Below are positions 8,550-17,683 of a stretch of 64,000 nucleotides of DNA, piece by piece. Source of the stretch: Streptomyces sp. 3214.6 (lineage in GTDB: Bacteria; Actinomycetota; Actinomycetes; Streptomycetales; Streptomycetaceae); NCBI RefSeq assembly GCF_900129855.1, contig NZ_LT670819.1, positions 620,001-684,000 of the forward strand, written 5' to 3'. The notes beneath the pieces are model-generated. The model was not told the origin of the DNA, ran no database searches, and was given only the letters and a program-made list of their open reading frames with translations. A program made the position numbers and the translations under genes. Each line of letters opens with the position of its first letter. Within the stretch, counting starts at the first letter, position 1.

Positions 8550-9674
8550 ATGGGCGGCGCTGTGGTGACGCTGTTCCTGTGCGGCGATGTGATGCTCGGG
8601 CGCGGTGTCGATCAGATCCTTGCGCATCCCGGCAGTCCTCGGCTGCGGGAGGGTTACGTCGGCGACGCCCGGGACTACGTCCGGCTGGCGGAGTCCGTCA
8701 ACGGGCCGATACCCGCTCCCGTCGCCCCCTCCTGGCCGTGGGGCGAGGCGCTGCGGCTGCTGGCGCAGGCCGACCCGGACGTCAGGATCGTCAATCTGGA
8801 GACGGCTGTGACGCGCTGTGACGCCTTCGCGCCCGGCAAGGCGGTCCACTACCGGATGCACCCGGCGAACCTGCCCGCCCTCACGGCCGTCCGGCCGGAC
8901 GTCTGCGTCCTGGCCAACAACCATGTGCTGGACTTCGGCCGGCCCGGTCTGGAGGAGACGCTCGACTCGTTGACCCGTGCGGGCCTGCGGACCGCGGGGG
9001 CCGGACGCGCCCCGGACGAGGCCTACGCGCCCGCCGTGGTGCCCCTCCCGGGTGGCGGCCGGGTGCTCGTGTTCGCACTCGCGGCGCGGTCCAGCGGCGT
9101 ACCGGCCGACTGGGCGGCGAGCCCGACCGTGCCCGGCGTCTCCTATCTGCCCGAGTTGTCGGCGGACACGGCCGCGGCGGTGGTCCGGCATGTGCGTCGG
9201 ACCAAGCGCTCGGGCGATCTGGCGGTCGTGTCGGTGCACTGGGGCGCCAACTGGGGGTACCGCGTCCCCCGCGACCAGATCCGCTTCGCGCGCGCCCTGG
9301 TGGACGGCGGCGTCGACCTCGTGCACGGCCATTCCTCGCACCATCCGCGCCCCGTCGAGGTGTACCGCGATCGGCTCGTCCTGTATGGCTGCGGGGACTT
9401 CGTCGACGACTACGAGGGCATCTCCGGTTACGAGGAGTACTGCGACGACCTCCGGATCGCCTACCTCGTTCAGGTGGCCGCGGCCACGGGACGGCTGGCG
9501 GGTCTGCGGATGGCGGCCCTGCGGGCCCGGCGGATGCGGCTCGAACCCGCGCCGGACGCGGACCGGGCCTGGCTGCGCGCGACGCTGGACCGGATCAGTG
9601 CCGGCGTCCGCATCACCCTGGACCCGGACGGCACACTCGCCCTGGTGCGCCCCGGGGCCCCGCGCGATCCGTGA
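8550..9674 (+). CDS. CapA family protein (poly-gamma-glutamate synthesis-like)
   Basis: A 374-residue protein of the CapA/PGA_cap family with a metallophosphoesterase-like fold. Motifs: GDVMLGR (residues 12-18), NLET, NNHVLDFG, HWG and GHSSHHPRPVE, then YGCGDF. It has no signal peptide or membrane anchor, unlike Bacillus CapA, so a cytoplasmic hydrolase-like role is more likely than capsule export. No capBC genes are nearby. A TANNNT box 6 bases before the ATG suggests a leaderless transcript. Function beyond the family is unknown. Confidence 0.88.
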   Translation: MGGAVVTLFLCGDVMLGRGVDQILAHPGSPRLREGYVGDARDYVRLAESVNGPIPAPVAPSWPWGEALRLLAQADPDVRIVNLETAVTRCDAFAPGKAVHYRMHPANLPALTAVRPDVCVLANNHVLDFGRPGLEETLDSLTRAGLRTAGAGRAPDEAYAPAVVPLPGGGRVLVFALAARSSGVPADWAASPTVPGVSYLPELSADTAAAVVRHVRRTKRSGDLAVVSVHWGANWGYRVPRDQIRFARALVDGGVDLVHGHSSHHPRPVEVYRDRLVLYGCGDFVDDYEGISGYEEYCDDLRIAYLVQVAAATGRLAGLRMAALRARRMRLEPAPDADRAWLRATLDRISAGVRITLDPDGTLALVRPGAPRDP

Positions 9675-9822
9675 GGTGTGCGCGGCGCCACCGCCTCCTC
9701 TGACGGGGGACAGGAGGCGTGGCGCGGCCGGATCGCGCCGGTGGCGGCAGTAGCGTCGGCGCTGTCGTGCGGGCTCACCCCGCGTCCGCGCCCGGTCACC
9801 GCCGGTCACCTGGAGGAGGACG

Positions 9823-11496
9823 ATGACCGAACTGTCGGAACGCGCCGACGAGGACCGCGGCGGCGCCTCCTCCCCGCAGTCGCTCGGCCGGACGCTGTTG
9901 CGCTGGGCGTCCACGACCGACCACAAGGTGATCGGACGTCTGTACATGGTGACGGCGTTCGGCTTCTTCCTCTTCGCCGGTCTGCTGGCACTGGCGATGC
10001 GCGCCGAACTGGCGCGTCCGGGGCTGCAGTTCACCAGCGAGCAGGGCTACAACGAGCTCTTCACCATCCACGGCACGATCATGATGCTGCTCTTCGCGAC
10101 CCCGATGTTCGCGGGGTTCGCGAACGCCGTGATGCCGCTGCAGATCGGGGCGCCGGACGTGGCCTTCCCCCGGCTGAACGCGCTGTCGTACTGGATGTAC
10201 CTGTTCGGCGGTCTGATGGTGGTGTCGGGGTTCGTGGTGCCGGGCGGCGCGGCGGCGTTCGGCTGGTTCGCGTACGCGCCGCTGAACAGCGGCTACTACT
10301 CCCCCGGCGCGGGCGGTGACCTGTGGGTGATGGGGCTCGTGGTCACCGGCGTGTCGACCACCCTGGGCGCGGTCAACTTCATCACCACGATCATGTGTCT
10401 GCGCGCCCCCGGGCTGACGATGTTCCGGATGCCGATCTTCAGCTGGAACGTGCTGTTCACCTCGATCCTGGTGCTGCCCGCGTTCCCCGTGCTCACCGCG
10501 GCATTGCTGGCGCTGGAGTCGGACCGGAAGTTCGGCAGCCATGTCTTCGACGCCACGAACGGCGGGGCGATTCTCTGGCAGCACCTGTTCTGGTTCTTCG
10601 GGCATCCCGAGGTGTACATCGTGGCGCTGCCGTTCTTCGGGATCATCTCGGAGATCATTCCCGTGTTCGCGCGCAAGCCCCTGTTCGGCTACCTGCCGAT
10701 GATCGGCGCGACGATCGCCATCACCATGCTGTCCGCGGTGGTCTGGGCGCACCACATGTTCGCCACCGGAGCGGTGCTGCTGCCGTTCTTCTCGCTGATG
10801 TCGTTCCTGATCGCCGTGCCCACCGGCATCAAGTTCTTCGCGTGGATCGGCACCATGATCGGGGGGTCCCTGTCGTTCGAGACGCCGATGCTGTGGTCGC
10901 TCGGGTTCCTGGTGTCCTTCCTGCTGGGCGGGTTGAGCGGGGTGCTCATCGCGTCCCCGCCGCTCGACTTCCACGTCACCGACTCGTACTTCATCGTGGC
11001 GCACCTGCACTACGTGCTGTTCGGCACCGTGGTCTTCGCGATGTTCGCCGGGTTCTACTTCTGGTGGCCGAAGTTCACCGGGCGGATGCTGGACGAACGG
11101 CTGGGCAAACTGCACTTCTGGCTGCTGTTCCCGGCATTCCAGCTGACCTTCCTGGTACAGCACTGGCTCGGCGCGGAGGGCATGCCCCGCCGGTACGCCG
11201 ACTACCTCCCGTCCGACGGCTTCACGCTGCTGAACACGCTGTCGTCGGTGGGCGCGTTCCTGCTCGGGGTGTCCACGCTGCCGTTCCTGTACAACGTGTG
11301 GCACACGGCGCGTCACGGGCGGCTCGTCGCCGTGGACGATCCCTGGGGGTACGGGCGCGGGCTGGAGTGGGCGACGGCGTGTCCGCCGCCCCGGCACAAC
11401 TTCACGGCGCTGCCGCGGGTGCGGTCGGAGTCCCCGGCCTTCGATCTGCACCATCCGGCCGTCGTGGAACTGGCGCGTGAGGAGGGTCTGCGATGA
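9823..11496 (+). CDS. ctaD: Cytochrome c oxidase subunit I (aa3 type), isolated copy
   Basis: A 557-residue haem-copper oxidase subunit I with about twelve membrane helices. Metal ligand regions are intact: [19 protein letters not shown] with the cross-linked His-Tyr, AHHMF for CuB, and [15 protein letters not shown] carrying the haem ligands. GGAGGAGG sits 4-5 bases ahead of the ATG. The gene overlaps ctaF by 4 bases, but no subunit II (ctaC) or III (ctaE) gene is in the window. A qcrB copy is convergent. It is probably an alternative isoform that must borrow subunits from the main respiratory operon elsewhere. Confidence 0.95.
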   Translation: MTELSERADEDRGGASSPQSLGRTLLRWASTTDHKVIGRLYMVTAFGFFLFAGLLALAMRAELARPGLQFTSEQGYNELFTIHGTIMMLLFATPMFAGFANAVMPLQIGAPDVAFPRLNALSYWMYLFGGLMVVSGFVVPGGAAAFGWFAYAPLNSGYYSPGAGGDLWVMGLVVTGVSTTLGAVNFITTIMCLRAPGLTMFRMPIFSWNVLFTSILVLPAFPVLTAALLALESDRKFGSHVFDATNGGAILWQHLFWFFGHPEVYIVALPFFGIISEIIPVFARKPLFGYLPMIGATIAITMLSAVVWAHHMFATGAVLLPFFSLMSFLIAVPTGIKFFAWIGTMIGGSLSFETPMLWSLGFLVSFLLGGLSGVLIASPPLDFHVTDSYFIVAHLHYVLFGTVVFAMFAGFYFWWPKFTGRMLDERLGKLHFWLLFPAFQLTFLVQHWLGAEGMPRRYADYLPSDGFTLLNTLSSVGAFLLGVSTLPFLYNVWHTARHGRLVAVDDPWGYGRGLEWATACPPPRHNFTALPRVRSESPAFDLHHPAVVELAREEGLR

Positions 11497-11897
11497 GGGC
11501 CGAGTCGTTCCTCTTCGGCGGTGTCGCCGCCTTCTTCGGAGGCTGCGCGGTGCTCTACGGGGTGTGGTCGCACGCCGATCCGGCCGGTACCGCGGCGCTG
11601 ATCGTCGCGTGCCTCATGGCCGCGGTGATCTCGTTCTTCTGTGCGACGCACTACCGGCGCAAGGGGCTGCGCCCTCAGGACCGCGGGGACGCCGAAGTGG
11701 CCGACGGCGCCGGGCCGCTGGAGTTCTTCCCGCCCGAGAGCCCCTGGCCGGTCGTCGTCGCCGCCGGGTTCGCCGTCACCGCGACCGGGGTGGTGTTCGG
11801 ACTGTGGCTGTTCCTCATCGGCGCCGGCGTACTGGGAGCCGGGGTGTCCGCGATGGTCTTCCAGTACGCAGACCGGGACTCCGGCCGGGTGGACTGA
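11493..11897 (+). CDS. ctaF: Cytochrome c oxidase subunit IV (actinobacterial CtaF)
   Basis: A 134-residue membrane protein with two helices at the N-terminus ([19 protein letters not shown] and [20 protein letters not shown]) and two near the C-terminus. The central [13 protein letters not shown] is the hallmark of actinobacterial subunit IV. ATGA overlap with ctaD implies translational coupling. The last 83 bases overlap the 3' end of the convergent qcrB frame. Confidence 0.9.
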   Translation: MRAESFLFGGVAAFFGGCAVLYGVWSHADPAGTAALIVACLMAAVISFFCATHYRRKGLRPQDRGDAEVADGAGPLEFFPPESPWPVVVAAGFAVTATGVVFGLWLFLIGAGVLGAGVSAMVFQYADRDSGRVD

Positions 11898-13329
11898 CCG
11901 GTGTCCTGGGGGCGCCCGGCCGGAACCTGTCCACCGGCCGGTGGTCGCTCTCGTAGCCGCCGGACACGGACTGGCGCACCTCGCCGGTCTCCTCCCCCTC
12001 GGTGACGCGTTCCCGCTCGGCGGCCAGCAGTGCGTGGCACAGGCGCCGGGTGAGCAGGAAGGCCAGGACGGGGCCGACGACGAGGGCGACGCGCAGGATC
12101 CAGGTGAGGGCGTTGACGGAGATGCGGAACGTCTGGGCCACGATGTCGTTGCCGCCGCCCAGCAGCAGAACGCCGTAGAAGACGATCCCGGCGACGCCGA
12201 GCCCGGTGCGCACGGGGCGTTCGCGCGGCCGGTCGCACAGATGGTGCTCCTGCTGCAACTCCCCCGTGAGCCGCTGCTCCACGAACGGGTACGCGTACAG
12301 GGCGGTGAAGAGCAGCCCGGGCAGGACGACGGCCGGCAGCAGGACGTTCCACATCAGGGTGTGTCCGGCGAGGTTGGTCTCCCAGGGCGGTACCAGTCGT
12401 AGCGCGCCTTCCAGGAAGCCGACGTAGAAGTCGGGCTGGGAGCCGGTCGACACGATGTCCGGGCGGTAGGGGCCGTACACCCACACGGGGTTGATCTGCG
12501 CGAGCCCGCCCATCAGGCTCAGCACCCCGAAGACCATGAGGAACAGGCCGCCCGAGCCGGCCGTGAACTGGGGGACGAACGGTTTGCCGACGGCGTTCGC
12601 GTCCGTCCTGCCCGGGCCGCGCCAGTGCGTGTGCTTCAGGTGGAAGACGAGGATCAGATGGAGGGTGACCAGCGCGATCAGCGCGCCCGGCAGCAGCAGA
12701 ATGTGCAGGCTGTACAGCCTGGGCACGATGTCGTGTCCGGGGAACTCGGCGCCGAACGCGAACATGCTCACGTAGGTGCCCACGACCGGGATGGACAGCA
12801 TGATGCCCTGCGCGATGCGCAGGCCGGTGCCGGAGAGCAGGTCGTCCGGGAGGGAGTAGCCCGCGAAGCCCTCGGCCAGCGCGAGCACGAACAGCGTGAC
12901 GCCGATGACCCAGTTCATCTCCCGCGGCCTGCGGAAGGCGCCCGTGAAGAAGACCCGCAGCACATGCACGCCGATCGCGGCGACGAACACCAGGGCCGCC
13001 CAGTGGTGCACCTGCCGGATGAGCAGCCCGCCGCGCACGTCGAAGCTGATCCGCAGGGTGGAGTCGAAGGCCGCGGACATCCGGACGCCGCTCAGGGGCA
13101 CGTACCGGCCGCCGTAGACGACCTCGTGCATCTCGGGCTGGAAGAAGAACGTCAGCCACACCCCGGTCAGCAGCAGGACGATCAGGCTGTAGAGGGCCAG
13201 TTCGCCGAGGAAGAACGACCAGTGGTGGGGGAACGCCTTGCGCAGCAGTCCGCCGCCGTCGTACAGCGGCAGCCGCTCGTCGGTCGCGTCGGCGGCCCTG
13301 CGGACCGCGCTGCCGCGCTCACCCTCCAC
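11815..13329 (-). CDS. qcrB: Cytochrome bc1 complex cytochrome b subunit (QcrB), isolated copy
   Basis: About 504 residues of actinobacterial cytochrome b. IRQVHHWAALVF and IGVHVLRVFFTGAFRRPREMNW carry haem ligands of the first four-helix bundle; PGHDIVPRLYSLH, HLKHTHWRGPGRT and PDFYVGFLEGALRL (the region equal to PDWYxGFLEG) follow. The GTG at 13329 is preferred because GGAGGAGG lies 6 bases upstream; an ATG at 13362 is possible. There is no qcrA or qcrC beside it. The C-terminal ~60 residues are basic and low-complexity and overlap the 3' end of ctaF by 83 bp, so the original stop may have been lost. Confidence 0.92.
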   Translation of the reverse strand: MEGERGSAVRRAADATDERLPLYDGGGLLRKAFPHHWSFFLGELALYSLIVLLLTGVWLTFFFQPEMHEVVYGGRYVPLSGVRMSAAFDSTLRISFDVRGGLLIRQVHHWAALVFVAAIGVHVLRVFFTGAFRRPREMNWVIGVTLFVLALAEGFAGYSLPDDLLSGTGLRIAQGIMLSIPVVGTYVSMFAFGAEFPGHDIVPRLYSLHILLLPGALIALVTLHLILVFHLKHTHWRGPGRTDANAVGKPFVPQFTAGSGGLFLMVFGVLSLMGGLAQINPVWVYGPYRPDIVSTGSQPDFYVGFLEGALRLVPPWETNLAGHTLMWNVLLPAVVLPGLLFTALYAYPFVEQRLTGELQQEHHLCDRPRERPVRTGLGVAGIVFYGVLLLGGGNDIVAQTFRISVNALTWILRVALVVGPVLAFLLTRRLCHALLAAERERVTEGEETGEVRQSVSGGYESDHRPVDRFRPGAPRTPVSPPGRSPGLRTGRPSRTPRLPVRRRR

Positions 13330-13626
13330 GGACCGCCTCCTCCACACCGGTGCTCGGGTCATGCCTAGCCGCCGGCGCGCCGGTCGAGTGCCCGTGCCGC
13401 GCCAAACACCCGCGCGACACGGCAGCGGCACCCGTTCGGCCCAACAGGAGGGAACACCGCTCAACTCTCGTATGTCCACGGTCAAAAACGTGCGGAGATC
13501 TTCCTGTTCCGACGCCTCTTGGACCAGTCCCGGAGCACGTCACCCACTCGGGGACAGGCTTCGTACGGTCGGGGCACCAGCGGGGCCGGAGAGGCCCGGG
13601 CCCGTGCAACCGGCAGGAGGAGCGCC

Positions 13627-14001
13627 ATGGCGAACGTGGAGATCTCGATGAAGGAGACGATGACCGCGGTGGAGGGGGCGCTGGGGGTCGCCGTCGTCGA
13701 CTACACCAGCGGCATGGCTCTGGGCACGCTCGGCGGGGGCAAGGATCTCGACCTGAACGTCGCGGCGGCCGGCAACACCGATGTGATCCGCGCCAAGGTC
13801 CGGACCATGGAACACCTGGGGCTGAAGGGCGAGATCGAGGACATCCTGATCACGCTCGGCGGCCAGTACCACCTGATCCGGCTACTCAAGGGGCGTGGCG
13901 GCAGCGGTCTGTTCCTCTACCTCGTCCTGGACCGCGAGCGGTCCAACCTGGCGATGGCCCGCCACCAGCTCAAGCGGATCGAGGCCGACCTCGAGGTGTA
14001 G
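13627..14001 (+). CDS. Roadblock/LC7-like small protein
   Basis: A 124-residue protein with a roadblock/LC7-like pattern: an N-terminal helix ([15 protein letters not shown]), a strand with [12 protein letters not shown], the segment [12 protein letters not shown], and a C-terminal [15 protein letters not shown]. Bacterial roadblock proteins usually partner small Ras-like GTPases. Here the nearest GTPase is the conservon cvnD, about 3.7 kb downstream, and that system has its own roadblock subunit. AGGAGG-type site precedes the ATG. Function inferred only from the fold. Confidence 0.7.
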   Translation: MANVEISMKETMTAVEGALGVAVVDYTSGMALGTLGGGKDLDLNVAAAGNTDVIRAKVRTMEHLGLKGEIEDILITLGGQYHLIRLLKGRGGSGLFLYLVLDRERSNLAMARHQLKRIEADLEV

Positions 14002-14038
14002 AGGACCGGACGGACCACGGCTTCGCACGCCCTTGAAT

Positions 14039-14052
14039 TGAAGATTTCTTCA
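14039..14052. promoter_or_regulatory. Inverted repeat upstream of ArsR-type gene
   Basis: TGAAGA TT TCTTCA is a perfect 6-bp inverted repeat with a 2-base spacer in an AT-rich pocket. It resembles ArsR/SmtB operators and lies about 150 bp upstream of an ArsR-type gene. Binding is inferred. Confidence 0.4.
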
Positions 14053-14203
14053 TCTCGACACATCCAGATCAACGCATCACACGGGTGTGCGGGGCCCGCA
14101 GCCACCAGGATCGTGGCGCAGCACGTCGCGCGCGGCGGCGCACGGACAGGCGCGCCGCCGCACCATCGAGGACCACGCGCCGAACGCGGCAGGGAGCGAG
14201 TGA

Positions 14204-14572
14204 GTGACCATGCAGGTTCCCCTCTACCAGGCCAAGGCCGAGTTCTTCCGCATGCTCGGGCACCCGGTACGCATCCGGGTCCTCGAACTGCTGCAGGGCG
14301 GCCCCGTCGCCGTGCGGGACCTGCTCACCGAGATCGAGATCGAACCGTCCAGCCTGTCCCAGCAGTTGGCGGTGTTGCGCCGGTCCGGGATCGTGGTGTC
14401 GATCCGGGAGGGTTCGACCGTCACCTACGCGCTCGCGGGCGGTGACGTGGCCGAGTTGCTGCGGGCCGCCCGCCGCATCCTGACCGAACTCCTGGCGGGG
14501 CAGAACGAGTTGCTGGCCGAGCTGCGCCAGGCCGAGCCGCCCGGCTTCAGGCTTCCTTCGGGCACACCCTGA
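14204..14572 (+). CDS. ArsR-family winged-helix regulator
   Basis: A 122-residue DNA-binding protein. The winged helix is clear: FFRMLGHPVRIRVLELLQGG, then VRDLLTEIEIEPSSLSQQLAVLRRSGIV as the recognition region, then a wing (SIREGSTVTYAL). It contains no cysteine at all, so it is not a thiol-based arsenic/cadmium sensor; many Streptomyces ArsR-like proteins are of this non-metal type. The GTG at 14204 has AGGGAG 7 bases upstream; ATG 14210 is the alternative. Target unknown; inverted repeats occur both upstream and downstream. Confidence 0.85.
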   Translation: MTMQVPLYQAKAEFFRMLGHPVRIRVLELLQGGPVAVRDLLTEIEIEPSSLSQQLAVLRRSGIVVSIREGSTVTYALAGGDVAELLRAARRILTELLAGQNELLAELRQAEPPGFRLPSGTP

Positions 14573-14683
14573 GGCGTGGGATCCCCGCACGGACCCTCGG
14601 TGTACACCGGAGGGTGCCGAACAGTGGCGCGAAAGTCGAACGAAACAGACTGAAACGCCACGGTTCGCCACCCCTTCCGCCAC

Positions 14684-14697
14684 GTAGAAATATCTAC
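14684..14697. promoter_or_regulatory. Inverted repeat upstream of hypothetical gene
   Basis: GTAGA AATA TCTAC is a perfect 5-bp inverted repeat in an AT-rich pocket, about 57 bp before the next ATG. It may be an operator for the adjacent ArsR-type regulator; the arm sequence differs from the one at 14039. Confidence 0.3.
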
Positions 14698-14754
14698 CAG
14701 CATGCATACGCCCGGTCGGCGTGCGGCCGGTGGCGGACGGTACACGGAGCCGAC

Positions 14755-15222
14755 ATGAGCGATGTGATGTGGATGCGCGGCGTGGAGTGGCTCGCCGCCG
14801 CCGCGACGGACCCGCGCAGGTGCAAGCGGGAGTGGGACCAGGGCGACGGGGTCGCTCTGCTGGAGGCGGGCCGTTACTGGGACGTGCTGAGCGTGCCCGA
14901 CGGCCTGGGGTTGCTCACCCTGGACCTGCTCTGGCAGACCTCGCGCCCCGCGCCGGGACCCACGCTGGTGGACACCGCGGCGCACCGGGTGGGGTTCTTC
15001 CTGCCGCCCGACCCCGGCAGCCGGTGGATCGGGGCGGGGCTGCGGCGCGCGGGCCGGGGTTCCTGGGTGGCGGTGCCTCCGCCGTACCGGGCCGCCCGGT
15101 TCCTGGAGTGGCTGATTCCGCCGGACGGGACCGGTGCGCTGCACGCGCCCGTCACACTGGAGCTGGCACTGCGCCAGGCCAACGGCACACTGGCCGTACT
15201 GGCCCCGGTGTGCGGCCGGTGA
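14755..15222 (+). CDS. Conserved Streptomyces hypothetical protein
   Basis: A 155-residue soluble protein. Recognisable conserved blocks include MRGVEWLAAAA, GRYWDVLSVP, VGFFLPP and ARFLEWLIPPDGTG. From memory it matches a family common in Streptomyces whose N-terminal pattern loosely recalls bifunctional primase/polymerase domains, but no catalytic motif can be shown. GGAG lies 5 bases before the ATG at 14755; the frame is open further upstream but without a ribosome site. Confidence 0.65.
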   Translation: MSDVMWMRGVEWLAAAATDPRRCKREWDQGDGVALLEAGRYWDVLSVPDGLGLLTLDLLWQTSRPAPGPTLVDTAAHRVGFFLPPDPGSRWIGAGLRRAGRGSWVAVPPPYRAARFLEWLIPPDGTGALHAPVTLELALRQANGTLAVLAPVCGR

Positions 15223-15498
15223 CGCGTCGGGACACCCCCGCACGCGGGGCGGGCGGGCCCGCTCCGGCGGCGGACGTGCCGGTGCGGCCCTCCCAACTCG
15301 CCTGCACCACAGGGACATTCAGACAGTCGACGCAGAAGTGAACAGATACCGGGCATGTTCGGAGCGGAGTCTCGCTCAACCGGACGGGATCGGTCGATGG
15401 CGGTGTGTAGTGTGCTGCACGTGCCCTGTTCAAACACATCGGGCCCAGCCCTGCCCTGAACCTCGCGACGACGTCCGACCCTCCCTGGAACCTCTTCG

Positions 15499-16902
15499 AT
15501 GATCGAATTACCGGACCTGGTGGCCGGCGGACTGACCGCCGGCACACTGTCCGCGCTCGCCCTCGGCGGCGGACTGCTGCGGCTACGGCGGCAACAAGCC
15601 CGGCAGCGAGCGGAGATCGCCGCCCTGCGCACCCAACTCGACGGTTCCCTGCGGTCGTTCACCGCGGAGGTCGAGCATCTGGCCGTGCGGCGCGTGCCGG
15701 CCGCCGCCCGCCAGGTGGCCCATCCGCACCTGACGGTGCCGGGCCCGCTCCAGCCGCTCACCACCGGCACACCCCTGGGCATCGCCCTGGAGAACGTGGT
15801 GCTGGCGCTGCAGTCCGAGGTGGCCGCCCAGCGCACCCGGGTCGACGCCGCGGCGCAGGCCGGGATGCGGGGTGCCACCCGGGAGATCCAGGCGGCCCTC
15901 TACCGGCTGCAGGACGCCCTGCGTGGACTGCAACAGCGCTACGACGACCCGGAGTTGGCGCAGACCCTGTTCCGGCTGGACCACGAGAACGAGCAGTCGC
16001 TGCGCCGCGCGCAGGTCGCCGCCGTGGTGTGCGGGGCGTGGGTCGGGCTGGCGCGCGAGGAGTCCCACCTGGTGGACGCGGTGACCGGCGGTCAGGCGCG
16101 CCTCGCCGGCTACCACCGCGTCAAGGTCCACAACCACCTGGAGCCCGGTACCGCCCTGGTCTCGCACGCCGTCGAGCCGGTGGCCATCATCGTCGCCGAA
16201 CTGCTCGACAACGCGCTGCGGCACTCCGCCCCGGACACCGACGTCGTGGTGAGCCTGGAGCACGTCCACCACGGGGCGTGCGTCACGATCGACGACGCGG
16301 GTCTCGGCATGACACAGGACGAACGCGACCGCGCCCAGCGGCTGGTGGCCGGTGACGACCCCATCCTGCTCACCGACCTCGGCGATCCGCCGCGCATGGG
16401 GCTGGCCGCGATCGGGCGGCTGACCCGGCAGTTCGACCTGGCCGTCGACGTCTCCTCGGCCTCCCCGTACGGCGGGGTGCGCGCGGTGCTGCGGGTCGAC
16501 AGCCACCTCCTGAGCAGCCTCGACCCGGCCGACCGGCCGCCGGCCGCGAGCGCCCCGCGCACCACGCGTACGACACGCCCGGCTGTGCCCGACCGGCCCG
16601 CGCCCGCCCACGCGTACGACACCGAGGCCGGCGTGCCCGAGCCGCCGCCCGGGCATCACGAACCGCCGGACGCCGACGGCCTGCCACAGCGCCGTCGCCG
16701 CGGCCGGGCAGCCGTACCGCAGGAGACTCCGGTGCGGCGTCCGGCGCGCGCCCCGGAGGAGGCCGCGGCCGCGCTCGGCGCGCTGCAGTCCGGCACGGCG
16801 GCGGCCCGCGCCGCCGCCCGGAACACCGGCGAGGGCGTCCACCCGGACACCCCGGCCGACGACACCGACCAGACCGACGACGAAGGGGGAGCGGCCGGAT
16901 GA
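15499..16902 (+). CDS. cvnA: Conservon sensor ATPase (CvnA type, histidine-kinase-like)
   Basis: A 467-residue protein with an N-terminal membrane segment (LVAGGLTAGTLSALALGGGLL), a long coiled-coil-like helix, then an ATPase domain of the GHKL type. The N-box is VAELLDNALRHS, followed by DDAGLGM and a G-box at GLAAIGRLTR. The tail (about 345-467) is proline/arginine-rich and disordered. Conservon kinases assemble with roadblock, DUF742 and GTPase partners at the membrane, a set often compared with eukaryotic G-protein signalling. The next three genes supply exactly these partners through 4-base or longer overlaps. Confidence 0.92.
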   Translation: MIELPDLVAGGLTAGTLSALALGGGLLRLRRQQARQRAEIAALRTQLDGSLRSFTAEVEHLAVRRVPAAARQVAHPHLTVPGPLQPLTTGTPLGIALENVVLALQSEVAAQRTRVDAAAQAGMRGATREIQAALYRLQDALRGLQQRYDDPELAQTLFRLDHENEQSLRRAQVAAVVCGAWVGLAREESHLVDAVTGGQARLAGYHRVKVHNHLEPGTALVSHAVEPVAIIVAELLDNALRHSAPDTDVVVSLEHVHHGACVTIDDAGLGMTQDERDRAQRLVAGDDPILLTDLGDPPRMGLAAIGRLTRQFDLAVDVSSASPYGGVRAVLRVDSHLLSSLDPADRPPAASAPRTTRTTRPAVPDRPAPAHAYDTEAGVPEPPPGHHEPPDADGLPQRRRRGRAAVPQETPVRRPARAPEEAAAALGALQSGTAAARAAARNTGEGVHPDTPADDTDQTDDEGGAAG

Positions 16903-17321
16903 CCAGCCGCAACACAGGCGACACGGCATGGGTGCTGGACCCGATCCTGCAGGTGCCGCACGTGCTGGCCGCCGTCATGCTGACCCGGGACGGGCTCGTG
17001 ACGGGCTACACCGATGCCCTGTCGCAGCCGTCGGCGGAACGGGTGGCCGCCATCACCAGCACGGTGCAGGGGGCCTGCCGGACCGCGGCGGCCGCGTTCG
17101 CCGACCGGGAGCGGGCCGACGTACGGCAGATCGTCATCGAGTCCGACCACGGATATGTGCTGATCGTGCCGACCGACCACGGCACCTGCGTGGCCGCCTA
17201 CGGCGACGGCGAGGTACGGCTGGACCTGCTGGCGCACCGGGTCCACTCCCAGGTGGCGCGACTGGGCGAGAAGGCCATGGCGGCCCCGCCCCGAGGAGCC
17301 GACGACATCCCCTCGGCATGA
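16899..17321 (+). CDS. cvnB: Conservon roadblock/LC7 protein (CvnB type)
   Basis: A 140-residue roadblock/LC7 domain protein: WVLDPILQVPHVLAAVMLTRDGLV opens the domain and QIVIESDHGYVLIVP closes the beta sheet. In conservons this protein binds the CvnA kinase and the CvnD GTPase. It overlaps cvnA and cvnC by 4 bases on each side. Confidence 0.92.
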   Translation: MTSRNTGDTAWVLDPILQVPHVLAAVMLTRDGLVTGYTDALSQPSAERVAAITSTVQGACRTAAAAFADRERADVRQIVIESDHGYVLIVPTDHGTCVAAYGDGEVRLDLLAHRVHSQVARLGEKAMAAPPRGADDIPSA

Positions 17322-17683
17322 CCCGCCGCCCGGCCGGCCGACCCCTGGTCCCCGCGTATCTGTCGACCGGCGGAGTGACCCGGCCCAGCCGCCCCCACCT
17401 GGAGCGGCTGTCAGTGCTCGCCCGCAGCGGGGAGCCGCTGCCCACCGGGCTCCCCGCCGCCGAACTCGCCCTGCTGGACACCCTGGAGAGCGGATCGCTG
17501 GCAGTGGTGGAGGCGGCAGCGCTGCTCCGGCTGCCGGTCTCCGCGGTGCGGGTGCTGGCCGCCGACCTCGTCGACCGGGACCTGGTCCTCGCCCGCGCGC
17601 CGATCCCGCCCGCCGACCGGTTCGACCCCGACCTGTTGAAGAGAGTGGCCGATGGCCTCCGCGCCCTCAAGCACCGCACCTAG
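17318..17683 (+). CDS. cvnC: Conservon DUF742 protein (CvnC type)
   Basis: A 121-residue DUF742 protein. It has the family marks RPLVPAYLSTGGVTRP near the N-terminus and a winged-helix-like centre (VVEAAALLRLPVSAVRVLAADLVDRDLV). Start ATG overlaps the cvnB stop (ATGA), and its 3' end overlaps the start of cvnD by 32 bases. It is taken to be an adaptor between kinase and GTPase. Confidence 0.9.
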   Translation: MTRRPAGRPLVPAYLSTGGVTRPSRPHLERLSVLARSGEPLPTGLPAAELALLDTLESGSLAVVEAAALLRLPVSAVRVLAADLVDRDLVLARAPIPPADRFDPDLLKRVADGLRALKHRT

